This document shows, piece after piece, positions 1-8,679 of a stretch of DNA of 64,000 nucleotides. Origin of the DNA: LD21 sp963715785 (lineage in GTDB: Bacteria > Bacteroidota > Bacteroidia > Bacteroidales > VadinHA17); NCBI GenBank assembly GCA_963715785.1, contig OY970276.1:3968001-4032000 (forward strand), given 5' to 3'. A program made the translations under genes and the position numbers. Each line of letters begins with the position of its first letter. The first letter of the stretch is position 1. A model generated the notes under the pieces. That model saw only the letters and a list, made by a program, of their open reading frames with translations, was not told the origin of the DNA and did not search any database.

Positions 1-323
1 GCAACCAGATCATAAACAGTCATATTACTTACCTTAACAATTTCGGTTGAAATATATCCGACTTTTTGCGCGAGCTCCATCCTGGAATGATCTTTCAGAT
101 TTTTTCCGCTGTAAAAAATCTCCCCGCCCAACGACTTCTGTATACCCGTGAGAGTTCTAAGAAGAGTGCTCTTTCCGATCCCGTTCCTGCCAATAACTGC
201 GACGAGCTCACCGCTGTTTGCACCGGTTGTGAGCGGCGGCAGAAGGACTTTTTCAGTCTTCCCCGACAGATACCCTATACTGAGAGCTTTTACTGATAAT
301 ATTTCGTTAGTAATTTTTTTCAT
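1..323 (-). CDS. btuD: Cobalamin ABC transporter ATP-binding protein (BtuD-like), 3' part cut by window edge
   Basis: Translating the minus strand from the ATG at 323 gives about 107 residues that run off the window at base 1. They include a Walker A motif, GRNGIGKST, at about residue 44, followed by the usual 'GGEIFYSGKNL' strand and a Q-loop region near 'VGYISTE'. This is the start of a FecE/BtuD-type ABC ATPase, which drives import through the permease encoded just upstream. The start codon overlaps the permease stop by one base (TGATG), which implies translational coupling. Being last in a riboswitch-led btuB-btuG-btuF-btuC run supports cobalamin as substrate; sequence alone would also allow a siderophore or haem. 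Walker B and the signature motif lie outside the window. Confidence 0.88.
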   Translation of the reverse strand, partial: MKKITNEILSVKALSIGYLSGKTEKVLLPPLTTGANSGELVAVIGRNGIGKSTLLRTLTGIQKSLGGEIFYSGKNLKDHSRMELAQKVGYISTEIVKVSNMTVYDLV

Positions 324-1390
324 CAGAAGAGTCCTGAATATTTCCGGTTACGCAATATTACCCAGATCACTACCGGAATCCCGATCAAAGATGTAATTGC
401 ATTTACCGGCAGTACACTTTCGGAACCTGGCAGCTGGGATATAATATCACATATCAGCATGGTTGCTCCTCCCATAAGAATTGTGCCGGGAATAAGAGTC
501 TTATGATCAGATGTTTTGAATATAATCCGCACAATATGAGGAACGGCTATGCCAATAAATCCAATGGGTCCGCAAAAAGCTGTAACGCTCCCGGCAAGGA
601 TGCTTGTGCAGATAAATATTACAGCCCTTGCAAACCTGACATTCAGCCCGATACTGCCGGCGTAGTTTTCTCCAAGCAGCAAGGCATTCAGCATTTTTGA
701 GGAGAATAGGCTGACAATAGTTCCTGCCGAAACGGAAATCAAAAGTACATTAAGCTGGCTGGCAGTAAGGTTTCCCAGACTTCCCATGGTCCATATTACA
801 TAAGCTTTCAGCATCGATTCACTGCTGAAATATTGCATTATGGTCACAATAGCAGAGATTCCGCTTGAAAGCATTATACCGAGGATCAGGATGGTCATGA
901 TATCTTTGACCCTCGCTGAGATGGCCATAATCAGCAATATAACCGCACCAGCACCTGCCCACGAAGCTGCGACAAGTATCCAGTTGCCCAGTCCGCTGAT
1001 ACTTTCAGGAGTTACAAATGAGGAAAATCCCAATATCACAAAAGCCACTCCCAGTCCTGCTCCTGAACTAATGCCGAGCACATAAGGCCCGGCCATAGGA
1101 TTCCTGAAAACAGTTTGCATCTGCAGCCCGCTTAAGGACAGAGCTACCCCCACAGCCAGGGCTGTAAGTGCTTTTGGCAGCCTGAACCTGAGAACAATGA
1201 TCTCAAATTTATTTTCATTATTCGTGAATAATGCTCTCAGAACCTCAGATGCTTTTATGCTTACAGATCCTAAAAAGATATCAAGAATAAGCAAGATGAC
1301 AACAAGCAGTAAAAGTCCCATGAAAATAAGCCGGATATTTCTTCCTGGTTTAATACCAGCATCAAGTTTATTCAGGATATCAGTTTTCAA
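323..1390 (-). CDS. btuC: Cobalamin ABC transporter permease (BtuC/FecCD family)
   Basis: The 355-residue product is a very hydrophobic inner-membrane protein of normal length for the FecCD family. Family hallmarks are visible: 'LRLPKALTALAVGVALSLSG' character near residue 75, 'NPMAGPYVLGISSGAGLG' near residue 97 and 'GPIGFIGIAVPHIVR' near residue 270, the last being the loop that contacts the ATPase. It forms the channel for substrate handed over by the BtuF-like lipoprotein. The reading frame begins with TTG, ten bases after the btuF stop, and no in-frame ATG lies in between. Substrate assignment to cobalamin rests on the operon and riboswitch, not on the permease sequence. Confidence 0.9.
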   Translation of the reverse strand: MKTDILNKLDAGIKPGRNIRLIFMGLLLLVVILLILDIFLGSVSIKASEVLRALFTNNENKFEIIVLRFRLPKALTALAVGVALSLSGLQMQTVFRNPMAGPYVLGISSGAGLGVAFVILGFSSFVTPESISGLGNWILVAASWAGAGAVILLIMAISARVKDIMTILILGIMLSSGISAIVTIMQYFSSESMLKAYVIWTMGSLGNLTASQLNVLLISVSAGTIVSLFSSKMLNALLLGENYAGSIGLNVRFARAVIFICTSILAGSVTAFCGPIGFIGIAVPHIVRIIFKTSDHKTLIPGTILMGGATMLICDIISQLPGSESVLPVNAITSLIGIPVVIWVILRNRKYSGLF

Positions 1391-1400
1391 GAGATCTTTA

Positions 1401-2546
1401 TTAATAAATTTTCCTGTAGTACCTCAGATTATGATCACTGAATAACTCAGGGTGAAGAATTGCAGCCAGATCTTTGAGGATCAGATACGGATGAAGGCTG
1501 CCACTTTCCCAGAAATCATTTCCTCCGCTATCTGTTGTGCGGTTAATATTATTGAACAGGTTATCATTCTTAAAACAGGGAAGTTCCTCGAGCCGCTGAT
1601 CTATAGCTGAAATTTCTATTTTCGATTTTGCTGTACCGATATTCAGCCAGTAGTCGGCATTCAACCCGCGCAAAAAGACATTTTCTATACCATAGGGAAT
1701 CGACATGGAGGATTTAATGTCGCTCCACAGATAATCTCCGCCGGCATCACTTATCAGCTTACTGATGAAGGAGTTTCCGGGAGATATATACCATGTATCC
1801 TTAAACGGAAGGCCGAGTAAAACTTTTGGTCTGAACTTAATGTTTTGTCTTATGTATAAAGCCATATTGTTATAACTGCCGGTTTCTGCATTAAAAATGC
1901 TGTCTGCTAAATTTTCTTTGCAGTAGAGAGCTCCAAACAATTTTATCCACTCTGCCCTGCCTAGCGGATCATCTTCAAGATAATCAGCATTCGTAATTAT
2001 CTTTATTCCCAGCTCTTTTATTTTTCCAAGGTATCCGGTCGATTCACTACCTATTCCATAACTCATAACCAGGTCAGGGGAAAGTTTAAGTATCAGCTCT
2101 TTATTGAGATTAGCTTCATAACCTACATCTGCAATTAATCCGCTTTCTGCATCTTTGATAAGCCGGGGTGAATAAATTAAATTGGTGCCCGATACTCCAA
2201 CAATTGATTTTTCTTCGTGAAGAGCTGATATCATTGCAATGTGGGTTGTGGACATGCAGATTATTTTCCTGACAGGAACAAATATTACATCCGCTGAGTC
2301 AATACCTGCAGGAAGCTCAGATCCTCTGTTTACCAGAAAATAAACCTGCGTTATACCAGTTGCTCCCTGCCATGGATTGATAATTCTGACTTCGGTCAAT
2401 CCATTTTTTTTCTGAAGCGTGAATCTTTCCGCCCTGATAACTTCGTTGTTTTGATCCAAAGCTTTTTGGCGGCCGGGCTTATTTTCAGTCCTGCACCCCA
2501 GGGCGGTCAGAATCAGAACTATCAATATTAATCTGCCGCAATTCAT
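1401..2546 (-). CDS. btuF: Periplasmic cobalamin-binding lipoprotein (BtuF/FecB-like)
   Basis: A 381-residue substrate-binding protein with an N-terminal signal sequence ending in the lipobox LGC (Cys18). The body matches the Peripla_BP_2 fold (BtuF, FhuD): the first lobe contains 'RKIICMSTTHIAMISAL' near residue 92 and 'SPDLVMSYG' near residue 155, and the second lobe contains 'GLPFKDTWYISPGNSFI'. It should collect cobalamin in the periplasm and deliver it to BtuC. It is 32 bases downstream of btuG and 10 bases upstream of btuC in one operon. Other FecB-type ligands are possible in principle, but the B12 riboswitch and BtuG neighbour make cobalamin by far the best choice. Confidence 0.85.
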   Translation of the reverse strand: MNCGRLILIVLILTALGCRTENKPGRQKALDQNNEVIRAERFTLQKKNGLTEVRIINPWQGATGITQVYFLVNRGSELPAGIDSADVIFVPVRKIICMSTTHIAMISALHEEKSIVGVSGTNLIYSPRLIKDAESGLIADVGYEANLNKELILKLSPDLVMSYGIGSESTGYLGKIKELGIKIITNADYLEDDPLGRAEWIKLFGALYCKENLADSIFNAETGSYNNMALYIRQNIKFRPKVLLGLPFKDTWYISPGNSFISKLISDAGGDYLWSDIKSSMSIPYGIENVFLRGLNADYWLNIGTAKSKIEISAIDQRLEELPCFKNDNLFNNINRTTDSGGNDFWESGSLHPYLILKDLAAILHPELFSDHNLRYYRKIY

Positions 2547-2578
2547 ACTTTTCTGACCAGTTAAATAAAAGGGGTTTC

Positions 2579-3628
2579 TTAATTAGGCTTAGAATCAATT
2601 CTAAGCCTAAAGCACATTGCTCCAGGGATTATACCAGCCTTGTTTTTTGAAATAAAAACTCCGTTATTCTTATAAAGACTAACATAACCTGCCTGCTGGA
2701 AATCAACTGCATCAGTTATGAATATATCGCTATTTATCGCGTTTATGGCAATCTTATAGAAATGTGCTCCTGATTCAGTTATCATTGGCCCTAACGGCAG
2801 GGCAGAAGAACCGATATCCATCTGTCTGAGTCCGCCATCGAGGTAATAAAGGGTCTGCCCAAGGCCATCAATCTTCAGACACGAAGGTGTGGATTCCTTG
2901 CTCGGGAATGTGAACTTTTGTGCAACATGATCATCCTTAACATTTATCATGTCAAGTTCAGGATATTGCAGATTGTCCCAGCCACCATCACAGAGAACCC
3001 ATAGCATTCCGAATCTGTCGACAACCATACTCTCAGGTTCGTACCCTACTTCAATAGAATCAATTAACTTATCGGTTTGTGCATCGATAACCATTAATTC
3101 ATTTCCTCCCACCCAATTTGCCACATAGGCTTTATTGCCCGTAATTGTTATTGCTTCAGAAGTCCGGCGTATGTTTATATAACCCGAAATGGAATTATTA
3201 ACGAGATTAATAATTGCCACAGAGTCGGAATAAATACTTGAAACATATGCTTTGTTGTCATTTACAAAAGAGATGTTCCGGGGCGAATTCAGACCTGTTA
3301 TTTTCGTTTGGGCAATAATTGTGTTTGGATCAATAATTTCAATTTTACCTGAATTATTTACCACAACATATAACTTATTGTTAAAAAGTGCTATTGAATT
3401 CGGGACATCCCCCAATGGCCGGCCGTTAGCCTTATAGAAAATATCATTGGTGACCGTCGAGGAATCATAGGAATACATCGAAAGTGAGCCATTGCCAGCT
3501 GTGTAATTTCCCTCATTTACAATAAACACTCCTCCGCCAAAAGTATAAGTTGATATCGGCAGCTGACCATTTTTTGAACATGATATTACGGCCAGGCTGA
3601 GAATCACAAATTTTACGATTTTTTTCAT
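2579..3628 (-). CDS. btuG: Surface cobalamin-binding beta-propeller lipoprotein (BtuG-like, YncE/DUF5074)
   Basis: The 349-residue product has a short signal peptide with lipobox ISC (Cys17), then repeated blade-like units such as 'NSIALFNNKLYVVVNNSGKI', 'ITGNKAYVANWVGGNELMVI' and 'SMVVDRFGMLWVLCDGG', typical of a YncE-type propeller. In Bacteroides, lipoproteins of this family next to BtuB (BtuG) sit on the cell surface and bind vitamin B12 with extreme affinity before passing it to the transporter. Here the gene lies 7 bases downstream of the TonB-dependent receptor and shares its riboswitch-led transcript, the same arrangement. The family and context are clear; the affinity and exact ligand contacts are inferred. 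Confidence 0.82.
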   Translation of the reverse strand: MKKIVKFVILSLAVISCSKNGQLPISTYTFGGGVFIVNEGNYTAGNGSLSMYSYDSSTVTNDIFYKANGRPLGDVPNSIALFNNKLYVVVNNSGKIEIIDPNTIIAQTKITGLNSPRNISFVNDNKAYVSSIYSDSVAIINLVNNSISGYINIRRTSEAITITGNKAYVANWVGGNELMVIDAQTDKLIDSIEVGYEPESMVVDRFGMLWVLCDGGWDNLQYPELDMINVKDDHVAQKFTFPSKESTPSCLKIDGLGQTLYYLDGGLRQMDIGSSALPLGPMITESGAHFYKIAINAINSDIFITDAVDFQQAGYVSLYKNNGVFISKNKAGIIPGAMCFRLRIDSKPN

Positions 3629-3635
3629 TTTAGAT

Positions 3636-5540
3636 CTATTTAATAAATTGAACCAGAATCTTTATTAGGTATGACCTTCCGGGCATTGGGTAATGTGCAA
3701 TTGACTGATATCTGAAATCAAAAAGGTTATTGACATTTACGCTTAAATCAAGTGATGCAGAATGCAAAGGTAGTTTAATGCCGGTAATTGAATTACTGAT
3801 TATATAATATGGCAGAAATGTCAAATCGTCCTTCGAAGTATATCTTTTTCCTGTAAAACTGGTGCCAAATGAAGCATATACAATTCCATATGCTAGTCTT
3901 ACAGTACTATTAGCCTGATTAACAGGAATATATATTATCTGTTTCCCTATTGAGTTGTCGTTGGGTGAATCCTGCATTTCAGGAACAGATTTTGTAAATG
4001 AATAGCCAACATTAAGACCTGCCGAAAATCTATCGACTGAATAAATTATAGCTGCATTAGATTCAAGACCGGTTGAACTGACCCGGTTGATGTTATTTGG
4101 AGTCCAGAAAACACTGCTGACCGGATTCCATTGGATAAGGTTCTTTATTGAGCTATGGAAGAGTGAAAGATCGGATTTGATATTGATTAAAGATGATAAT
4201 TTTTGATTCATTTCACCTGCCAGCTCATATGTAAATGAATACTCGTTCTTCAGATTGGGATTGCCAGATACCGGGTAATAAAGATCGTTTGTTGTCGGAA
4301 TTCTCGAGTTTCTTGAGATACTTGCTTTAAGGTAATACTCCCTGTTCTCAATTATCCTGTAGAGGAATCCTGCAGAGAAATCAGGAATAAGCATTGAATG
4401 GTTCATTAATATTTCGCGTAAAAGTAAAGTCATGCCAAGCCTGTTGACGGGTTCTTTCTCAAATAAAACTGTTAATGTTCCGGAATTTCTGTGAACAACT
4501 TTGTCGTAAAGATTGGAATTAACAATAACCAACTCATTATTAATACCTATTCTGAGGTTTGTATTCTGCCATGGATGACTTTCTCTTTCCGCTTTCAGAA
4601 TAAGTGTTTTGGCAAGGCTCCTTGAATCATTATGCAGGTCAGAATAATTCAGTCTTCCGCTCAGCCATGCGCCAGTAAAGGAGTAACTGTTTTTACCCAC
4701 GGAAAGGTTATCGTTCAGCATTATTCTTAAAGCTTCATCAAACTGCTTTCCGTTTCCGTCGGTCGACACAAGATTAGGCGGGATATGCCTGTCGGATGAC
4801 TGATACCAAATTCTAGCCGAAACAGCATTAATACTATTTTTAAAATATAGTTCCTGAATAAAACCTCGCTGGCTCACCTGGCTGTTTGTCCTTGTCTTCC
4901 AAACGGATGTATCACCGCTTTCATTATCAAAATACCTGAAATTATTTTCAGCCGACTCGAGATATCCCTTTGTGACTGATTGAAATTTTGAGTTGCCCGT
5001 CTTCACCTTCAGCAATCCTGAATGCTCCCCGAAACTTCCTGTTCCTGTATTAAGCGTAACAATTGTGTTCGCTGCCCAGTCTGGTTTTGTCTCAAGATTA
5101 ATGGCTCCTCCAATACCTCCGTCATTCAGAAGCATTGATGCACCACCGAAATAAACATGTATATCATCAATCAGTCCTGCAGGGATAAGAGAAAGGTCAG
5201 TCTGGCCAAGCATCGGACCATTAATATTAATTCCGTTCCAGTCTATAACGGTTTGTGTAGCTCCTGTTCCACGCAAGGAAGGCGATGCCACCCCTCCCAT
5301 TCCATAACTTTTAATATACATAAAAGACTGTCCTGAAAGCATTCCGGAAAGGCTTGCAGTGCTGTAATCTGCAAGGATTGCTGAATCGATTGCGAGTTTT
5401 TTATATACCAAAAGGTAAGATTCTGTTTTTTTCCGGCTTATCACGACCTCATTTATTTTAATTGTATCGGTTTCCATCGACATTTGTCCCTGTAAAGACA
5501 GTGAAGAAAACATTACAATATATAATAAAGTGTATCTCAA
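3636..5540 (-). CDS. btuB: TonB-dependent outer-membrane cobalamin receptor (BtuB-like)
   Basis: The 634-residue protein begins with a signal peptide (cleavage probably after 'SLQGQ'), then a plug domain at about residues 50-155 containing 'PSLRGTGATQTVIDWNGI' and 'GGIGGAINLETKP', and a beta-barrel to the C-terminus, which ends in alternating hydrophobic residues (YLIKILVQFIK). No CarboxypepD-like N-terminal extension is present, as expected for BtuB rather than SusC. It imports cobalamin with TonB energy. The only usable start in the open frame is TTG at 5540, because a stop lies seven codons upstream. It is the first gene after the cobalamin riboswitch. Confidence 0.87.
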   Translation of the reverse strand: MRYTLLYIVMFSSLSLQGQMSMETDTIKINEVVISRKKTESYLLVYKKLAIDSAILADYSTASLSGMLSGQSFMYIKSYGMGGVASPSLRGTGATQTVIDWNGININGPMLGQTDLSLIPAGLIDDIHVYFGGASMLLNDGGIGGAINLETKPDWAANTIVTLNTGTGSFGEHSGLLKVKTGNSKFQSVTKGYLESAENNFRYFDNESGDTSVWKTRTNSQVSQRGFIQELYFKNSINAVSARIWYQSSDRHIPPNLVSTDGNGKQFDEALRIMLNDNLSVGKNSYSFTGAWLSGRLNYSDLHNDSRSLAKTLILKAERESHPWQNTNLRIGINNELVIVNSNLYDKVVHRNSGTLTVLFEKEPVNRLGMTLLLREILMNHSMLIPDFSAGFLYRIIENREYYLKASISRNSRIPTTNDLYYPVSGNPNLKNEYSFTYELAGEMNQKLSSLINIKSDLSLFHSSIKNLIQWNPVSSVFWTPNNINRVSSTGLESNAAIIYSVDRFSAGLNVGYSFTKSVPEMQDSPNDNSIGKQIIYIPVNQANSTVRLAYGIVYASFGTSFTGKRYTSKDDLTFLPYYIISNSITGIKLPLHSASLDLSVNVNNLFDFRYQSIAHYPMPGRSYLIKILVQFIK

Positions 5541-5710
5541 ATTGCCGGTTTTTGTTTCTTATAATATCACCTTACACACTTATGTAAGGTCATTTTACAA
5601 TATTATTACATTCAGCCTGTGCGTCTGATATCCAGAGCTGACCGGAAATTTGAGTGGGAATCAATGAATGATCCTGTGCTTTTTTTCCCGAAAGCTTTGA
5701 ATATTAGTTT

Positions 5711-5870
5711 TATCTGGCAGGTCTTCTGACTTATCCCGGTTTTATGAAGCCTTCCCATCCCAATTACCATGGACAGTGGCAGGTATTTCGTAAAACCATC
5801 ATCCCGCCTTAGGCGGGATCGGGCATCACAGCAGCGGGTACTGTTGCGGATTCAAACCGCATTCCCTTTT
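5711..5870 (-). promoter_or_regulatory. Cobalamin (AdoCbl-type) riboswitch
   Basis: Read on the minus strand, the region holds the family's conserved blocks in order: GGGAATGCGG followed by AATCCGCAACAGTACCCGC (5832-5866), a variable stem, the B12-box core TGCCACTGTCC (5771-5781), GGGAAGG (5748-5754) and AGTCAGAAGACCTGCC (5717-5732). These are the hallmarks of Rfam-type cobalamin riboswitches. The variable stem is occupied by a GC-rich palindrome at 5801-5819. About 170 bases separate it from the btuB start, so it should shut down btuB and the genes behind it when cobalamin is plentiful. The precise 5' and 3' limits are estimates. Confidence 0.93.
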
Positions 5871-5872
5871 CA

Positions 5873-5897
5873 TTACAATGGTATAATATCATTGTAA
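5873..5897. repeat. Perfect inverted repeat at the 5' end of the riboswitch transcript
   Basis: TTACAATG (5873-5880) and CATTGTAA (5890-5897) form an 8-bp perfect dyad with a 9-base AT-rich loop. It sits between the predicted promoter and the first conserved riboswitch block, so it would be the first hairpin of the RNA. It could stabilise the 5' end or be an operator. Confidence 0.55.
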
Positions 5898-5910
5898 CAC
5901 CAAAACACAA

Positions 5911-5941
5911 CAAATATAAACTATATTTCTCCCCCGGCAAA
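5911..5941 (-). promoter_or_regulatory. Bacteroidota-type promoter for the btu operon
   Basis: On the minus strand TTTG (5938-5941) is followed after 19 bases by TATATTTG (5911-5918), an exact match to the TTTG-N19-21-TAnnTTTG consensus of Bacteroidota primary sigma promoters. Transcription would begin near 5904, just ahead of the riboswitch. The remaining part of the 475-base gap between btuB and the next gene holds nothing else recognised. Confidence 0.75.
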
Positions 5942-6015
5942 CGCTTAACAAGGTCAGATATCAACAGTTGTTAACAATCAGGTTCGGGAAAAAGCCGGGA
6001 CAGCCTCGTGTCAGA

Positions 6016-8667
6016 TCAATTCTCTCTGGAGCAGTATTTTAATATCTGTTCGCCTATTCCGATTCGATATCCGGAGGAAAAGAACAGAATATTTCCATGA
6101 TTGTCAGCTACCAGTACAGCCGGCAGGCTTATTTCAGACGGATGATCCAGCTTAACCACTTGTTTCAGCATCATTAAATGATCGTCTGACGCAAATGCAG
6201 AATTTGCCGGAAGCTCATTTAAAGGCATTGTATTTAAACTGCTGTCATTCCCGGTCTTATCGGAAAGAAAAAGAAATTTTCCACCCCACGCATCAAGTTC
6301 TTTTTTCAAAAGAGGCAGATCATTAATGACATGCCTGGAAGGTTCCTTTTCAGGATCCAGCCAGACAATGACAAGTCCTTTATCATTATTGCAGGCCTGA
6401 GAAGTTCCATTATGTAAAATGAGAGAGTCTATCCTGCTCAGAGAGAGGGTACCAAGAATCTGATTTTCTGATACGTCCCTTCTCAATTTTACTATTACTT
6501 TTTTGTGTTCGTTTTCCGAAAGATCAAAAAATGAGATATTTGCCAATATTTTACTGTCACTTATTCTATTTCCTGTTACGAGCATATAATGGCCTGGAGG
6601 AAGTGCAAGCTCATCAGTGAAATCAGTGATCTTCTTATTGTAATCATACTCCAGGGTATTGTACCGGCCATCTTCAAACCGGGCAAGCGTGAAATGAATG
6701 TAATATTCCGGAACAGGCTTCGTGTCAGACGATTGCAACCTGATAAAACCCTTGTTACTGTCGGGAGGCTTCTGATCTTTAAAATATACGTCTGACCATT
6801 TATTATCGCGGAAATACTGAGGCTCATTTCTCCCCGGTTCCAGCCTCGATGGGATCCCGAAAGTCCTGCAGATAGCAACAAAACAGATTGCTCTTGAAAT
6901 TTTATCAGAAACTTTAAGTTCATTAACTCCAATGGGAGTCAAGGGTGTCTGATAATAATTCTCATCATCGTCAATCTTTATATTTTCATTCAGGTAGGTA
7001 ATAATTGCTGACGGATCACTTTTGCCATCTTTCAGCAATATGGAAGAAAGCTTTGTCAGAAAATATTGCCGCCATGGAACCAGCATTTCATTCGCTACCC
7101 TGGGATTCATGATATAATCCATGAACATCTTATTATCATAGACACCGGGAGAAGCAATATAAGGACAGGAATTTTTCAGATGATCAGACAAAACGGAAGT
7201 ACGTGTATCCCTGAGATCTTTATCGGGAAGTATCTCAAGAAGCGATAGCGCGAGGGCATGCAGTGAATCGGGAGCATCCGAGAGAAATGATATTATTTCC
7301 TTATAATTGCCCATGCTTCGGGTGATTTCGTGAAGTGTTTTCGAGGTATCGAGGCCAAGCTTCAGGGCCAGACTCTTTATTTCTACAGGCTTTATCCACG
7401 AATCTATATACTTCTGGCGGATAGAATTTTCATGGGTTATACGCAAGGCGTTCTTTGCTGTTATTTCCTGTGAAGGGCCCGGCAGCGGAGTCCGTAATAC
7501 AGGAACGTCAAGATCAAGGTCCTCACCGGATGAAATACCTGATGAGTTTTTGACTCCGGGTTTCAGTACCAGTGTATCAGTTTCCGCAACTGAGATTTTC
7601 TTAAAATCATAACTATTGCCTTTATGTGCCCATATCAGCAGGTCGCCCAGACCGGTTTCAAACTGACTAATGCCATTTTCATCTGTTGGTACCACAGCTA
7701 AAGGGTAGAACTCGGCATAATTGTACAGCTGGTACTCTACCATGGCATTGGCGACCGGCGAGTTTGTACTGTCGGTAACTTTTACAGTAATTTTCTTGGT
7801 CACGGCATACTTGGCCAGGTTATTTACATCGGTATAATCGGGGTATTGCTGAATGACATTTTCGTTACATGAAAAAGCACCAAATGACTTGGTATGAACA
7901 AGCATGGCTCTTCTTGCCGGTTCAGTGAACCAACCCCGATCCAGAACCGGTTCCGGCTCACAAGCGCCCATATAGTACCATTGACCGTTTACCCATATTT
8001 CGACCCAGGCATGATTATCGTCAGTATGAGCCCACCTTGGAGTATATACCTGCCGGGCAGGAATACCCACAGTACGGAGAGCGGCAACTGTAAAAGTGGA
8101 TTCTTCACCGCACCTTCCCTGTGCCGAGAGGATGGTGCTTAATGGAGCTGAGGTCCTGATATCGGAAGGCTGATAGCTTACTTTTTCATGACACCAGTGG
8201 TTTACTTCCAGTGCAGCTTCACTCATATCCTTACCGCTGACCCTGTTAAAAAGTTCCTGGTAACAGGCAATCCGGAAAGAATCAAGATTTTCATTATTTA
8301 TTCTGTAAGGCAGGACATAATGAAGAAAAATATCTTCAGGGATATCTTTGCCCCAATTTGTTTCCGACTGGGCGCGCAATGCGATATCAGCATTGGCCAG
8401 GAAAAAGCTGCCATTATAATCGGCAAGGTCGTTCAGCGGCATATAAGCAAACAGAAACTTAAGTGCTTCAGATTGTCTGACCGATAGATTTTTATGAAAA
8501 ACAGAGAATAATGCTGAATCCCTGTTCTGTGCAAGCAGCTTACGCTTATTGAATGTCATTTCAGTGGCAGAGAGATATTTACTGTTGCTGATCAGGTGCC
8601 TGTTGCCCGAATGGCACGATGATAATACGATGGCAGATGCCAGCAGAGTGGTTAGGAATATTTTCAT
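6016..8667 (-). CDS. Transglutaminase-like lipoprotein with degenerate second domain and thioredoxin-like tail
   Basis: An 883-residue lipoprotein (lipobox SSC, Cys18). A transglutaminase-like domain at about residues 150-250 shows Cys186 in GRCGEES and His219 in DNHAWVEIW; the usual third-residue Asp is in a 'GACEPEP' context where Glu237 may substitute, as in other Bacteroidota relatives. After a beta-rich region (290-370) comes a second stretch near residues 585-625 that resembles the core of such a domain (CRTFGIPSRLEPG) but lacks the catalytic Cys motif. The last about 130 residues resemble a thioredoxin-like fold ('LVIVWLDPEKEPSRH'), without a CXXC pair. It probably acts in the periplasm or at the surface as a peptidase or cross-linker; the substrate is unknown. 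It starts 12 bases after the LacI-type gene and is likely co-transcribed with it. Confidence 0.78.
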   Translation of the reverse strand: MKIFLTTLLASAIVLSSCHSGNRHLISNSKYLSATEMTFNKRKLLAQNRDSALFSVFHKNLSVRQSEALKFLFAYMPLNDLADYNGSFFLANADIALRAQSETNWGKDIPEDIFLHYVLPYRINNENLDSFRIACYQELFNRVSGKDMSEAALEVNHWCHEKVSYQPSDIRTSAPLSTILSAQGRCGEESTFTVAALRTVGIPARQVYTPRWAHTDDNHAWVEIWVNGQWYYMGACEPEPVLDRGWFTEPARRAMLVHTKSFGAFSCNENVIQQYPDYTDVNNLAKYAVTKKITVKVTDSTNSPVANAMVEYQLYNYAEFYPLAVVPTDENGISQFETGLGDLLIWAHKGNSYDFKKISVAETDTLVLKPGVKNSSGISSGEDLDLDVPVLRTPLPGPSQEITAKNALRITHENSIRQKYIDSWIKPVEIKSLALKLGLDTSKTLHEITRSMGNYKEIISFLSDAPDSLHALALSLLEILPDKDLRDTRTSVLSDHLKNSCPYIASPGVYDNKMFMDYIMNPRVANEMLVPWRQYFLTKLSSILLKDGKSDPSAIITYLNENIKIDDDENYYQTPLTPIGVNELKVSDKISRAICFVAICRTFGIPSRLEPGRNEPQYFRDNKWSDVYFKDQKPPDSNKGFIRLQSSDTKPVPEYYIHFTLARFEDGRYNTLEYDYNKKITDFTDELALPPGHYMLVTGNRISDSKILANISFFDLSENEHKKVIVKLRRDVSENQILGTLSLSRIDSLILHNGTSQACNNDKGLVIVWLDPEKEPSRHVINDLPLLKKELDAWGGKFLFLSDKTGNDSSLNTMPLNELPANSAFASDDHLMMLKQVVKLDHPSEISLPAVLVADNHGNILFFSSGYRIGIGEQILKYCSREN

Positions 8668-8679
8668 ACAGCAATATTA

